A DNA stretch of 64,000 bases from Rhizobium sp. 18055 (GCF_902706285.1 NZ_CACSKD010000008.1:124001-188000); one strand, 5' to 3'; counted from the first letter of the stretch, positions 33,032 through 41,790 are shown. Made by a program: numbers and translations. Notes: generated from the sequence alone by a model not told the origin.

Positions 33032-33994
33032 TCAGGCTCCTTTCTTGTCCACCGGCGGCGTGCCGTGCGTGTGGAAGGTTTCGATGGTTTTCAATCCCCA
33101 GGCCTGCCCCCTCTTCCGCTCGGCCTCCGTCCAGACGATCGGCTCCCAGTCCGGCGCCAGGATCAGCCGTGCGCCGGCATTGGCCAGTTCTACGCGGTTG
33201 CCTGCAGGCTCCCAGACGTAAAGAAAGAACGTGCCTTGAATGGCGTGCTTGTGGGGGCCGGTCTCGATGTGAATGCCGTTTTCGAGGAAGATGTCGGCGG
33301 CTCGCAAAATCTCCTCGCGGGTATCGGTCGCGTAGGTGACGTGGTGGAGACGTGCGCTGCCGCCGCCGTGTTCTTCGGTGCAGGCGAGGTCGTAGCCCTT
33401 GTTGTTGATCGTAAACCAGCAGCCGCCCGTCCTGCCATTGTCGAGCTGGATCATCTCCGTCACTCTCGACCCCAGGCACGTTTCCATGAATGTACGAAAC
33501 GCAGAGACATCGGACGCGAGGAGATTGAGGTGATCAAGCCGTCGGGGATGGCAGCCTCGGCCGTGATAGCGTTGCGCCATGTTCTTGAGAACGGGCTTTT
33601 CCGCATCGGGCGGGCTGTATTTGACGGTTTCGTAGTAGATTTCGAAGACGTGCCCGAACGGATCTTCGAAGCGAAATGCGCGACCGTGTCCCTGATCGCC
33701 ATCCACCCAACCGATCACCTTGTAGCCGCTCGTCTCGATCACCTTCACACGCCTTTGAAGCGCCTCGGGCGACGACGCGCGGTAGGCGATGTGACCGACG
33801 CCGGTGGTGTTGTGCCGGGTCAGCTTCAGCGTGTGGAACTCGTAGTCGTCCCACGCCCTCAGATAAGCGGAATTTTCATCCTGGCCGGCCAGCGTCAGTC
33901 CATAGACGTTCAGGAAAAAGTCGAGACTTTCCTCGAACTTGTTCGAATACATCTCGACATGCGCCAGATGCGCAATATCAAAGCAGGGTTCCAT
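33032..33994 (-). CDS. VOC-superfamily (type I) extradiol ring-cleavage dioxygenase (320 aa)
   Basis: Two VOC modules (residues 8-125 and 152-275) form the type I extradiol dioxygenase architecture. The Fe2+ ligands are visible in RRLDHLNLL (H155), RLHHVTYAT (H217 or H218) and NRVELANAG (E269). Gallate and protocatechuate 4,5-dioxygenases known to me are type II (LigAB-like), yet no such gene is present here, so this enzyme probably does the ring opening that feeds the GalB/C/D steps. The substrate, perhaps gallate or a methylated or hydroxylated relative, is inferred. The ribosome site CTGGGAGGAG has 10 nt in common with the cuckoo loop complement. Confidence 0.84.
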   Translation of the reverse strand: MEPCFDIAHLAHVEMYSNKFEESLDFFLNVYGLTLAGQDENSAYLRAWDDYEFHTLKLTRHNTTGVGHIAYRASSPEALQRRVKVIETSGYKVIGWVDGDQGHGRAFRFEDPFGHVFEIYYETVKYSPPDAEKPVLKNMAQRYHGRGCHPRRLDHLNLLASDVSAFRTFMETCLGSRVTEMIQLDNGRTGGCWFTINNKGYDLACTEEHGGGSARLHHVTYATDTREEILRAADIFLENGIHIETGPHKHAIQGTFFLYVWEPAGNRVELANAGARLILAPDWEPIVWTEAERKRGQAWGLKTIETFHTHGTPPVDKKGA

Positions 33995-34015
33995 ATCGTC
34001 TCCTCCCAGAGTTCC

Positions 34016-34750
34016 CTAGAGCTCGTCTACTGTCCGAGGGAAGACCGACTGGAAACCTTCGGCGTATTTTGCGGCACGACCACCAGACTGGCCGCCAGAA
34101 TTGCGCTGGAAATGATTGGCACGGTTCTGTGCCACGCGCGTGTAGAATTCCCAGAGATGCTCCTGCCCTTCCATGCACTCGATGGCAGCTCGCTTCTTTT
34201 CCCATACCGAGGTGATGTCAAGAAAGACGTCAGGCTTCCAGCCCATCTGCTCCGTCTGGTGCGGTTCGAACAGGTAAAGCTGCGGCGCGCCCAGGACCTT
34301 TTGACCAGGATTGTGGCCCCAGGCCTGCGCAATCATGCGCGTCTCCAGCGCCACCTGCGTGGCATACATGTGATCGGTGTTATAAGGGTCGTACTGCGAG
34401 TGGCTCAGCATGAAGGCTGGCTGAACTTTCCTGATGACATCGACCAGTTTGAACTTGTCGTCATCGGTCAATCGCAACGGATAATCTCCCAGGTCGAAGC
34501 TGATGAGGTCGTGCACGCCAAGCGCCTTCGCGGCCTTCTCGGACTCGCTTCGCCGCGCCGCCTTCACCTTCTCAAGCGTCATGCTCGTGTCTTTCCAAAG
34601 CTTGGCAGATTCGCCACGCTCACCGAACGACAGGCATACGACTGTAACGTCATAGCCCATCTCCGCATGGGCAGCGATTGCTCCGCCGCATCGCCAGACA
34701 AAGTCCGCGGCATGCGCGCTGATGACCAGAGCCGTCTTTTTCTCGGACAT
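34016..34750 (-). CDS. galB: PIG-L/LmbE-family protein, probable 4-oxalomesaconate hydratase
   Basis: Start at 34750 behind AAGGAGACACCC; the open frame extends upstream, but that part crosses the regulatory repeat. The protein (244 aa) has the LmbE metal region altered to ISAHAADFVWRCGG, with MLSHSQYDPYNTDHMYA as the second ligand region. GalB of P. putida, a zinc-dependent 4-oxalomesaconate hydratase, belongs to this deacetylase-like family and has the similar His-x-Ala-Asp motif. The neighbouring GalC- and GalD-like genes make hydratase the best call. First gene of the minus-strand operon. Confidence 0.8.
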   Translation of the reverse strand: MSEKKTALVISAHAADFVWRCGGAIAAHAEMGYDVTVVCLSFGERGESAKLWKDTSMTLEKVKAARRSESEKAAKALGVHDLISFDLGDYPLRLTDDDKFKLVDVIRKVQPAFMLSHSQYDPYNTDHMYATQVALETRMIAQAWGHNPGQKVLGAPQLYLFEPHQTEQMGWKPDVFLDITSVWEKKRAAIECMEGQEHLWEFYTRVAQNRANHFQRNSGGQSGGRAAKYAEGFQSVFPRTVDEL

Positions 34751-34823
34751 GGGTGTCTCCTTCCTGATTGAATGCAATTTCAATCTCGGAGAACAGGTTT
34801 GCCAATTTTGTTTTGGGAAAAAC

Positions 34824-34892
34824 CCATAAGTTTTAGCTATAGCCAAAAATATCTGAGCCACCATCTTGGCTGGCTATAGCATTTTCTTATGG
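34824..34892. promoter_or_regulatory. Large inverted repeat in the divergent promoter region of the meta-cleavage island
   Basis: The arms are CCATAAG-N5-GCTATAGCCA (34824-34845) and TGGCTATAGC-N5-CTTATGG (34871-34892), 22 nt each with only the central 5 nt unmatched, separated by 25 nt. Each arm holds the self-symmetric core GCTATAGC, and the left arm (TTTTAGCTATAGCCAAAA) is a T-N11-A-like site of its own. It lies between the galB-like start (34750) and the importer operon start (35032) and is probably bound by the LysR-type regulator encoded at 40621. Confidence 0.7.
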
Positions 34893-35031
34893 CAACTCGA
34901 CCATTTTGGAATGGGAAATCTCCACACTTCCAGCCAACTTAGGGCCTCGACGAGGCTCGTGAATGAACCGCGCGACAACTGAACGGTCTGCGCTCGCTGC
35001 CAGCAGAGTGCAAACCGCCAAGGGAGGAAAA

Positions 35032-35886
35032 ATGCTGACCCTTCTATTCGATGGGCTCGCGTACGGGATGTTGCTGTTCGTCCTGTCGTGTGGCCTTGCC
35101 GTAACGCTCGGGCTGATGAATTTCATCAATCTCGCACATGGCGCATTCGCCATGGCCGGCGGATATGTAACCGTGATCCTCACCAACCGGTGGGGCGTGC
35201 CCTTTCTATTGACGCTACCGATCGCATTTCTTGCGACCGCCGTCGTCGGGGGGATTCTTGAAAAGCTGCTCTACACGCGGCTTTACGACAAGAGCCACCT
35301 GGACCAGGTGCTGTTTTCGATCGGGCTCGTCTTTATTGCCGTTGCCGGCATCGATTATCTGATGGGGTCCCAGCAGCAAATTCTCAACCTGCCGGAATTC
35401 CTGCGCGGCCGCGTCACGATCCTGGGCGTCGGCATTGGTGTCTATCGTGCTTTTCTGGTGCTGGTTTGCGGCGCGCTAGCCTTGGCGCTTCAGATCATTC
35501 TTGCTCGCACGCGTTTCGGAAGCCGGCTCAGGGCGTCCGTCGATGATCGGCGCGTGGCGCGTGGCGTCGGCATTCGGGTCAACACCATCTTTGCCGTGAC
35601 CTTCGCAGTCGGATCCGGCCTTGCCGGTCTTGGTGGCGCCCTCGGTGCTGAAATACTCGGTCTCGACCCAACCTTTCCCCTGAAATTCATGGTCTACTTC
35701 CTCATCGTCGTGTCCGTCGGCGGAACCTCGAGCATGACCGGCCCGCTGGTCGCCGCCATCCTGCTGGGTGTCGCGGACGTGCTTGGCAAATATTATGTCC
35801 CCTCGCTTGGTGGTTTCATCATCTACATCATTCTTGTCGCCGTGCTCGTCGCCCGTCCCCACGGCCTGTTTGCGAGGGCTGGCTGA
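35032..35886 (+). CDS. Branched-chain-amino-acid-type ABC permease (LivH-like, 284 aa)
   Basis: Start at 35032, directly after AAGGGAGGAAA. The LivH fold is shown by LFDGLAYGMLLFVLSCGLAV, TLGLMNFINLAHGAFAMAGG and FGSRLRASVDDRRVARGVGI (cytoplasmic coupling loop). It opens a five-gene importer operon. Liv-type importers next to aromatic pathways carry aromatic acids in several alpha- and betaproteobacteria, and here the operon is divergent from the ring-cleavage genes. Confidence 0.88.
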   Translation: MLTLLFDGLAYGMLLFVLSCGLAVTLGLMNFINLAHGAFAMAGGYVTVILTNRWGVPFLLTLPIAFLATAVVGGILEKLLYTRLYDKSHLDQVLFSIGLVFIAVAGIDYLMGSQQQILNLPEFLRGRVTILGVGIGVYRAFLVLVCGALALALQIILARTRFGSRLRASVDDRRVARGVGIRVNTIFAVTFAVGSGLAGLGGALGAEILGLDPTFPLKFMVYFLIVVSVGGTSSMTGPLVAAILLGVADVLGKYYVPSLGGFIIYIILVAVLVARPHGLFARAG

Positions 35887-36932
35887 TGTTGAACTCCGAA
35901 ATGCATCAAAGCTCGCTCGCCGGACGCGTATCGGCGCGGCTGAAGCTGAACAACCGCTGGGGCATCCTCGAAATTCTCTTCTGGATGCTGGCCCTGGCCT
36001 CCTGGTTCTTTCTGCCAGATGAGCATCTCATCCTGACCGAGATCGTCGGCTATGCCGTGCTGGCGTTGTCGATCGATCTGATCCTTGGCTATGCCGGCGT
36101 CGTCACGCTCGGTCAGGCCGCCATGTACGGCATCGGCGCGTATGCCAGCGGCATCTTCTCGATCTACGTAACGGGCGAGCCGTTGACCGGCCTCGTCGTC
36201 GCCGCCTTGGCTGGCGCCGCCGTTGCGCTGCTGACCAGCTTTCTGCTGCTGCGCGGGGCCGATCTCACCCGGCTGATGGTCACCCTTGGCGTTGCGGCCG
36301 TCCTGTCGGAAATCGCAAATCAGGCAAGCTGGCTGACAGGCGGTGCAGACGGCCTACAGGGGATTACCATCGACCCGCTTTTTGGCCACTTCGAGTTCGA
36401 TATCTATGGACATACCGGCTATGCCTACAGCCTGGCGGTGCTCTTCGTCCTTTTCCTCCTGGCACGGCTGTTGGTCTCTTCGCCGTTCGGCTATTCGCTA
36501 AAGGCGATCCGCGACAATCCTTTGCGCGCCTCGGCGGTCGGCATCCCGGTCAAAGCCCGGTTGGTCGCGATCTACACGATCGCCGGCGCCTATGCTGGGA
36601 TTTCCGGTGCGCTCTTCACCCAGACCCAGCAGTTCATTTCGCTCGATGCGCTTTCTTTCCAGAAATCGGCCGATGGTCTGATGGTTCTGGTCATCGGCGG
36701 CACCGGCTATCTCTATGGCGGCCTGATCGGCGCTCTCGTCTACAAGGTCATTCAGGACGGCCTGTCGTCTCTCACGCCGCAATACTGGCAATTCTGGGTT
36801 GGCGTCCTGCTGGTCGCATTCGTGCTGGCCGGCCGTGACCGCCCTCGGCAGCTGGTGCAGCGTGCCTCCCATTGGATCGAGGGTCTGAATCTGAAGCGCC
36901 GGCTGCGCGCGGTAAAAGGAAAATCCTCATGA
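35886..36932 (+). CDS. Branched-chain-amino-acid-type ABC permease (LivM-like, 348 aa)
   Basis: The start codon overlaps the LivH stop (TGATG). Membrane spans include VGYAVLALSIDLILGYAGVV, TLGQAAMYGIGAYASGIF and the coupling loop FGYSLKAIRDNPLRASAVGI. It is the second half of the channel. Confidence 0.88.
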   Translation: MLNSEMHQSSLAGRVSARLKLNNRWGILEILFWMLALASWFFLPDEHLILTEIVGYAVLALSIDLILGYAGVVTLGQAAMYGIGAYASGIFSIYVTGEPLTGLVVAALAGAAVALLTSFLLLRGADLTRLMVTLGVAAVLSEIANQASWLTGGADGLQGITIDPLFGHFEFDIYGHTGYAYSLAVLFVLFLLARLLVSSPFGYSLKAIRDNPLRASAVGIPVKARLVAIYTIAGAYAGISGALFTQTQQFISLDALSFQKSADGLMVLVIGGTGYLYGGLIGALVYKVIQDGLSSLTPQYWQFWVGVLLVAFVLAGRDRPRQLVQRASHWIEGLNLKRRLRAVKGKSS

Positions 36933-37681
36933 CGGCCGCAGCGCTCGAAACCAGAAACCTCAACAAGACCTTCGGTGCCCTCAAGGCGACGACAGATGTC
37001 AGTTTTCGCCTCGAGAGAGGCGCCCGACATGCCCTGATCGGTCCAAACGGCGCGGGAAAGACGACCTTCATCAACCTGTTGACCGGCGTGCTCGCCCCCT
37101 CAAGCGGTGACATCATGCTGAACGGTGAAGGCGTCGGTACGATGACGCGGGAAAAACGGGTTCGCCGGGGCCTCGTGCGGACGTTTCAGATCAATCAGCT
37201 GTTTGCCGGCTTGAGCGTCGTCGAGAGCCTGGCACTCGTCATCAACGAACGACGCGGACATGGTTGGGATTGTTTCAAGCTGACCTCCCGCATCGTCGGT
37301 ATCGAAAAGGAAATCGCAGACCTTTTGCGCGACTTCGGCCTCGAAACTGTATTCGACGAGATTTGCTCGGCCCTGCCTTACGGCAAGCAGCGACTGCTTG
37401 AGATCGCGCTTGCCGTCGCCTGTCAGCCGAAGGTGCTGCTGCTGGACGAACCGGCTGCCGGCGTCCCGGAAGCTGACCGGAAGGAAGTGATGGCACGGCT
37501 TGCGGCGCTCCCCTCCGATGTCTCGATCCTCCTGATCGAGCACGACATGGATCTGGTATTCAGCTTCGCCGACCGCATCTCGGTTCTGGTTGCCGGCGCA
37601 TTGTTCGCGGAAGGCACCGCAGAGGAAATCGCGCGAGATCCCAGAGTAAAGGACGTCTATCTCGGAGGCGCTCATGACTGA
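36929..37681 (+). CDS. ABC transporter ATP-binding protein (LivG-like, 250 aa)
   Basis: Start at 36929 overlaps the upstream stop (ATGA). Walker A is IGPNGAGKTTFINLLTG, Walker B VLLLDEPAAGVPEADR, and the H-loop LLIEHDMDLVF. The signature is unusual: ALPYGKQRLLEIALAVA rather than LSYGQQR, but still of the LivG type. It couples to the LivH/LivM-like permeases. Confidence 0.88.
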   Translation: MTAAALETRNLNKTFGALKATTDVSFRLERGARHALIGPNGAGKTTFINLLTGVLAPSSGDIMLNGEGVGTMTREKRVRRGLVRTFQINQLFAGLSVVESLALVINERRGHGWDCFKLTSRIVGIEKEIADLLRDFGLETVFDEICSALPYGKQRLLEIALAVACQPKVLLLDEPAAGVPEADRKEVMARLAALPSDVSILLIEHDMDLVFSFADRISVLVAGALFAEGTAEEIARDPRVKDVYLGGAHD

Positions 37682-38405
37682 GATCTTGAGGCTCGAGGCG
37701 TTTTGCGCCGGCTACGGCAAGGCGACCATTCTTCGCGACGTCAACCTCAGTGTTGGCGAAGGCAGAGCGCTGGCGCTCCTCGGGCGCAACGGCGTCGGGA
37801 AGACGACGACGCTGAACAGCATTATCGGTCTGACGCGATATCAGTCAGGCTCAATCCGGCTGCAAGGCGTTGCGATCGAGCGTCTTGCGCCGGAGCGCCG
37901 TGTGGAGGCCGGTGTTGGCTGGGTTCCGCAAGAGCGCGGCGTGTTCCGCTCCCTGACGGTCGAGGAAAACATCACCGCGGTCGCTCGGCCTGGACGATGG
38001 ACCCTCAGCGCAGTCTACGACCTGTTCCCGCGACTGAAGGAACGCGAACGCAACCTTGGAAATCAGCTTTCCGGTGGCGAACAGCAGATGCTGGCGATCG
38101 CCCGTGCCTTGGTCCTGAACCCGAAGATTTTGTTGCTCGACGAGCCAACCGAGGGTCTCGCACCGATCATCGTCGAGGAATTGCTCAAAGCCATCCGCAG
38201 GATCGTACGCGAGGAAGGCATGGCGGCAATCATCGTCGAGCAGCACGCGCAGCAGATCCTCGCCATCACCGACGATGCCGTGATCCTGGATCGTGGCGCT
38301 GTGGCGTTCAGCGGCGAGAGTGCGAGTCTGGCCGCGGACCAAGCCGCCCTGTCGAAATACCTCGGCGTCAGTGCCGTGGGAGGAGAAGTGCTTCATCAGA
38401 CATGA
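37674..38405 (+). CDS. ABC transporter ATP-binding protein (LivF-like, 243 aa)
   Basis: Overlaps LivG by 8 nt. Walker A is LLGRNGVGKTTTLNSI, signature LSGGEQQMLAIARALV, Walker B ILLLDEPTEGLAPIIVE. It is the partner ATPase of the Liv-type importer. Confidence 0.88.
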   Translation: MTEILRLEAFCAGYGKATILRDVNLSVGEGRALALLGRNGVGKTTTLNSIIGLTRYQSGSIRLQGVAIERLAPERRVEAGVGWVPQERGVFRSLTVEENITAVARPGRWTLSAVYDLFPRLKERERNLGNQLSGGEQQMLAIARALVLNPKILLLDEPTEGLAPIIVEELLKAIRRIVREEGMAAIIVEQHAQQILAITDDAVILDRGAVAFSGESASLAADQAALSKYLGVSAVGGEVLHQT

Positions 38406-38479
38406 TCGGTGAAGCGAGATGAACATCGAACGAAGCGCGCGCAGTCACGGGCGCGCTTGAAAACTCAAAGGAGGAGGAA

Positions 38480-39646
38480 ATGGATATGAAGAAATTGGCA
38501 ATGGGCGCGTTGGCCGCGCTGTCGTTGGTCGTATCGGGAGGTGCGGGATACGCGGAAGAGACAGTCAAGGTTGGCGTCGTGATACCGCTGACCGGCGGTT
38601 TCCAGTCGAACGGGCGGCAGATGAACGCAGCATTGAAGACATTTGTCGCAACACGCGGCGACATGGCTGGCGGAAAGAAGGTCGAGTTTGTCGTCAAGGA
38701 CGACGGAAGCGTCCCCGACAATGCCCTGCGCATTTCGCAGGAACTCGTCACCAGCGACAAGGTCTCGATACTGACGGGATTTGGCAACACGCCGACGGCG
38801 CTGTCGGTTGCGCAACTGTCCAAGCGCGCCAAGATCCCCCAGGTGATCATGGTCGCGGCAACCTCATCGATCATGAAGGCATCGCCCTATATGCTGCGCA
38901 CCTCCTGGACCATTCCACAGGTGGCGAGCGTCATCGGCAAATGGGCTGCCGAGAACGGCAACAAGAAGTTTGTCAGCATTGTCTCGGACTACGGGCCCGG
39001 CGCAGATGCGCAGGCGTGGTTCAAGACGTCTCTTGAGGCCAGCGGCGGCACTGTAATCTCTCAGCTGAAGGTTCCGCTCGCCAACCCCGACTTCGCGCCC
39101 TTTCTTCAACGCGCAGCCGATGAGAAGCCCGAAGCGCTGTTCGTCTTCGTCCCCACCGGTGCAGGCGCTGCCTTCATGAAGCAGTTTGTGGAGCGTGGCC
39201 TGGATAAGTCAGGCATCAAGGTGATCGCCATGGCCGATGTGACCGACGACGATCTCCTGAACAACATGGGCGATCCGGCGATCGGCGTCATCACAGGTGG
39301 GTCCTACTCCACCAATCATGAATCGCCTGAGAACAAGGCCTTCGTCGAGGCTTTCAAGAAGGCCAACGACGGAATGCGCCCCAACATGGTGGCGGCCGCA
39401 GCCTGGGATGCGCTCGACCTGATCTACAAGACGCTCGACAAGACCAAGGGTGACGCGAGCGGCGATGCTTTCGTCGATGCGGCAAAGGGCATGCAGATCC
39501 AGAGCCCCCGCGGCCCTATCTCGATCGATCCGGACACCCGCGACATCGTGCAGAACATCTACATGCGCAAGGTCGAGAAGGTGGACGGCGAACTCTACAA
39601 TACCGAGTTCCAGACGATCGAGGCCGTGAAGGACCCCGCTCGCTGA
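38480..39646 (+). CDS. Liv-type ABC transporter substrate-binding protein (388 aa)
   Basis: A Sec signal peptide (MDMKKLAMGALAALSLVVSG...; cleavage near GYA-EET) is followed by a type I periplasmic binding fold: VKVGVVIPLTGGFQSNGRQM, VGTGFGNTP-like loop, FVSIVSDYGPGADA and GGSYSTNHESPENKAF. Context suggests an aromatic acid ligand. The ribosome site AAAGGAGGAGGAAA contains 9 nt of the cuckoo loop complement. It is followed by a strong hairpin before the dehydrogenase gene. Confidence 0.87.
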   Translation: MDMKKLAMGALAALSLVVSGGAGYAEETVKVGVVIPLTGGFQSNGRQMNAALKTFVATRGDMAGGKKVEFVVKDDGSVPDNALRISQELVTSDKVSILTGFGNTPTALSVAQLSKRAKIPQVIMVAATSSIMKASPYMLRTSWTIPQVASVIGKWAAENGNKKFVSIVSDYGPGADAQAWFKTSLEASGGTVISQLKVPLANPDFAPFLQRAADEKPEALFVFVPTGAGAAFMKQFVERGLDKSGIKVIAMADVTDDDLLNNMGDPAIGVITGGSYSTNHESPENKAFVEAFKKANDGMRPNMVAAAAWDALDLIYKTLDKTKGDASGDAFVDAAKGMQIQSPRGPISIDPDTRDIVQNIYMRKVEKVDGELYNTEFQTIEAVKDPAR

Positions 39647-39655
39647 CATCGTCTT

Positions 39656-39684
39656 CGGGCGGCACGGGTCGACCGTGCCGCCCG
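39656..39684 (+). terminator. Strong hairpin after the binding-protein gene
   Basis: CGGGCGGCACGG (39656-39667) and CCGTGCCGCCCG (39673-39684) form a perfect 12-bp stem with loop GTCGA, 9 nt past the stop. No T-run follows, so it may partly terminate or protect the 3-prime end of the abundant binding-protein mRNA while allowing read-through into the dehydrogenase gene. Confidence 0.55.
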
Positions 39685-39721
39685 AGAGCACCAAGATAGC
39701 ACTAGATTGACGGAGAGTGAG

Positions 39722-40606
39722 ATGGCGGGAATCGCAACAATCGGCTTTGGTGAGGCGGCACAGGCCTTCGTGTCGGGGTGGCAGGCCGATCCGGATGTCA
39801 AGACATTGGGCGCTATCGCCAGCTTTGACGTCAAAATCGAGGATCTCACGCAAAGAAGCGCACTGCTGGATGCGTCGTCACGCCTCGACGTGGAATGCAC
39901 CGAAACACCCGAAGACGCCTTGTCAGGCAGAAATCTGGTCTTCAGCCTCGTCACTGCCGACCGCGCACTTGAGGCCGCCACCCGCGTCGCGTCGCTGCTT
40001 GACCCCGGCACGCTCTATCTCGATTGCAACTCCTGCTCGCCGGCAACCAAGGCGGCAGCCTCGGAACTGGTCAATGCAGCCGGTGCCATTTATGTCGATG
40101 TCGCGGTGATGTCACCGGTTCATCCCGCTGGCCACCGAACACCCCTGCTTGTCGCGGGACCCGCTGCAGACCTAGCCTGCCGGCACCTCGCAAGCCTCGG
40201 AATGAACGCCAAGGTGGCAGGAGAGAAGATAGGCCATGCCTCATCGATCAAGATGCTTCGGTCTGTGATGATCAAGGGTTTTGAGGCCCTGACAGCAGAA
40301 TGCCTTCTCGCCGCGCGCCGGGCCGGTGTCGAACAGGATGTTCTGGCGTCGCTCCAGGCATCCGATCCGGGGATAGACTGGACAAAGCGCTCCGCCTACA
40401 ATCTGGAGCGGATGATGGTGCACGGAAGGCGGCGCGCCGCGGAAATGCGGGAAGTTGCGGCGACATTGCGCGAGCTAGGCATTCCTGACCGAATGGCGGC
40501 GGCGACAGTGGAGTGGCAGCGCCAACTCGGCGAACTCGAGATCAGAGACAGCGACAATTCGCTGGGCAATCGTGCAGACAGCATACTCGAACGCATACTA
40601 GGGTAG
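39722..40606 (+). CDS. NAD(P)-dependent 6-phosphogluconate-dehydrogenase-like protein, DUF1932 type (294 aa)
   Basis: The Rossmann start is MAGIATIGFGEAAQAFVSGW. LYLDCNSCSPATKAAASELV corresponds to the substrate-binding loop of beta-hydroxyacid dehydrogenases, and GHASSIKMLRSVMIKGFEAL holds the catalytic Lys of the family plus the DUF1932 helical domain. Start at 39722, with GGAGAGTGAG upstream. In the meta-cleavage island it may oxidise a semialdehyde or hydroxyacid intermediate; this is only suggested by context. Confidence 0.78.
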   Translation: MAGIATIGFGEAAQAFVSGWQADPDVKTLGAIASFDVKIEDLTQRSALLDASSRLDVECTETPEDALSGRNLVFSLVTADRALEAATRVASLLDPGTLYLDCNSCSPATKAAASELVNAAGAIYVDVAVMSPVHPAGHRTPLLVAGPAADLACRHLASLGMNAKVAGEKIGHASSIKMLRSVMIKGFEALTAECLLAARRAGVEQDVLASLQASDPGIDWTKRSAYNLERMMVHGRRRAAEMREVAATLRELGIPDRMAAATVEWQRQLGELEIRDSDNSLGNRADSILERILG

Positions 40607-40620
40607 ATTTGAAGTCGCTC

Positions 40621-41790
40621 ATGACAGCCTCGGTTCACAATCTGCGTCACCTGCGTGTGTTCTTGTCCGTCGTGGACACCTGCTCGGTCACAAGGGCCGC
40701 AGAAATATGCCACCTGTCCCAACCTGCCGTAACCCAGGCTTTATCCAAGATTGAACGCTCGCTTTCGGCGGCCTTGTTCACGCGGACACCCCATGGCCTG
40801 TTTGTCACCGGGCTCGGCGAGATCCTTGCCACACGTGTTCGACGCGCCTTTCGCTATCTGGATCCCGCGCTTTCGGAACTCAGCCCGCGCTTGCGGATCG
40901 TTGCGACATCATCTCAACTCGAAGCTTTGATTGCGGTTTGCGAATGTCAGAACTTTTCGCTTGCAGCAAGAAAGTTGGGTCTCGCCCAACCGACGGTGCA
41001 TCGCGCCATCACGCAGCTTGAACAAGAGGCCGCGCGCCCCTTGTTCGAACGAACATCGTTCGGCATCGTCGCCACCCGCGCGACACAGACTTTGGCACAA
41101 GCGGCCAGGCTGGCATTCCTCGAACTGGAGCAGGCCAAAGCGGACCTCGCAGACATGCATGCGGAGGAAGCCGGTAGGATCGTCATCGGCGCGATGCCGC
41201 TGTCCCGCTCGTTCGTCCTTCCGCGAGCGATCGCGGAGTTCAGGAAGCTACGACCGAAGACACCGATCCAGGTCCTTGAGGGGCCGTATGCTGACCTGTT
41301 GTCCGGACTGCGACGCGGAGAGATAGATTTCCTGATTGGCGCGCTACGCGACCCTGCTCCGATCGGCGATGTCGAGCAGCGGCAACTCTTTACGGACACA
41401 ATCGTGGTCGTGTCGGGACACGACCACCCTCTCGCTGCCAGAGAAGAGATTTCGATCGAGGAACTCGCAACCTATCCCTGGATCGTTGCCCAGACGGGCA
41501 CCCCTATACGCCGCCATTTCGATGCGCTGTTCGGCGATCTCGGACTTCAGCCGGCAAGCATCATCGAATCGAGTTCGCTCATCCTGATGCGCGAACTCGC
41601 CAGTAGGACCGAGCATCTGGGATGCATTTCCCATTTGCAGGCTCAGGCAGAATTGTCGCGGGGCCTGTTGGTCGCCCTACCTTTTGATCTCAGGCATACC
41701 GCCCGACCGATTGGCATAACTCTTCGCGCCAACTGGTTGCCAACCGCGGCGCAAGAGCAATTCCTGACGCTCGTTTCAGGGATTGAGTGA
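40621..41790 (+). CDS. LysR-family regulator with two tandem HTH domains (389 aa)
   Basis: Unlike the usual 300-residue LysR protein, this one has two DNA-binding domains. HTH1 is at residues 8-67 (LRHLRVFLSVVDTCSVTRAA, HLSQPAVTQALSKIERSLSA) and HTH2 at about 98-157 (SQLEALIAVCECQNFSLAAR, LAQPTVHRAITQLEQEAARP). The effector domain follows from about residue 180 (GRIVIGAMPLSRSFVLPRAI). It ends the importer operon and is probably the regulator of the divergent meta-cleavage genes through the large inverted repeat at 34824-34892. Confidence 0.85.
   Translation: MTASVHNLRHLRVFLSVVDTCSVTRAAEICHLSQPAVTQALSKIERSLSAALFTRTPHGLFVTGLGEILATRVRRAFRYLDPALSELSPRLRIVATSSQLEALIAVCECQNFSLAARKLGLAQPTVHRAITQLEQEAARPLFERTSFGIVATRATQTLAQAARLAFLELEQAKADLADMHAEEAGRIVIGAMPLSRSFVLPRAIAEFRKLRPKTPIQVLEGPYADLLSGLRRGEIDFLIGALRDPAPIGDVEQRQLFTDTIVVVSGHDHPLAAREEISIEELATYPWIVAQTGTPIRRHFDALFGDLGLQPASIIESSSLILMRELASRTEHLGCISHLQAQAELSRGLLVALPFDLRHTARPIGITLRANWLPTAAQEQFLTLVSGIE

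Noticed and set aside
32954..34771. 605-codon plus-strand frame across the dioxygenase and hydratase genes
   Set aside because: It spans several true genes in the opposite direction and shows no conserved motif.
34751..34864. N-terminal extension of the GalB-like protein
   Set aside because: The extension would run across the regulatory inverted repeat, while the ATG at 34750 has an excellent AAGGAG site and the normal family start.
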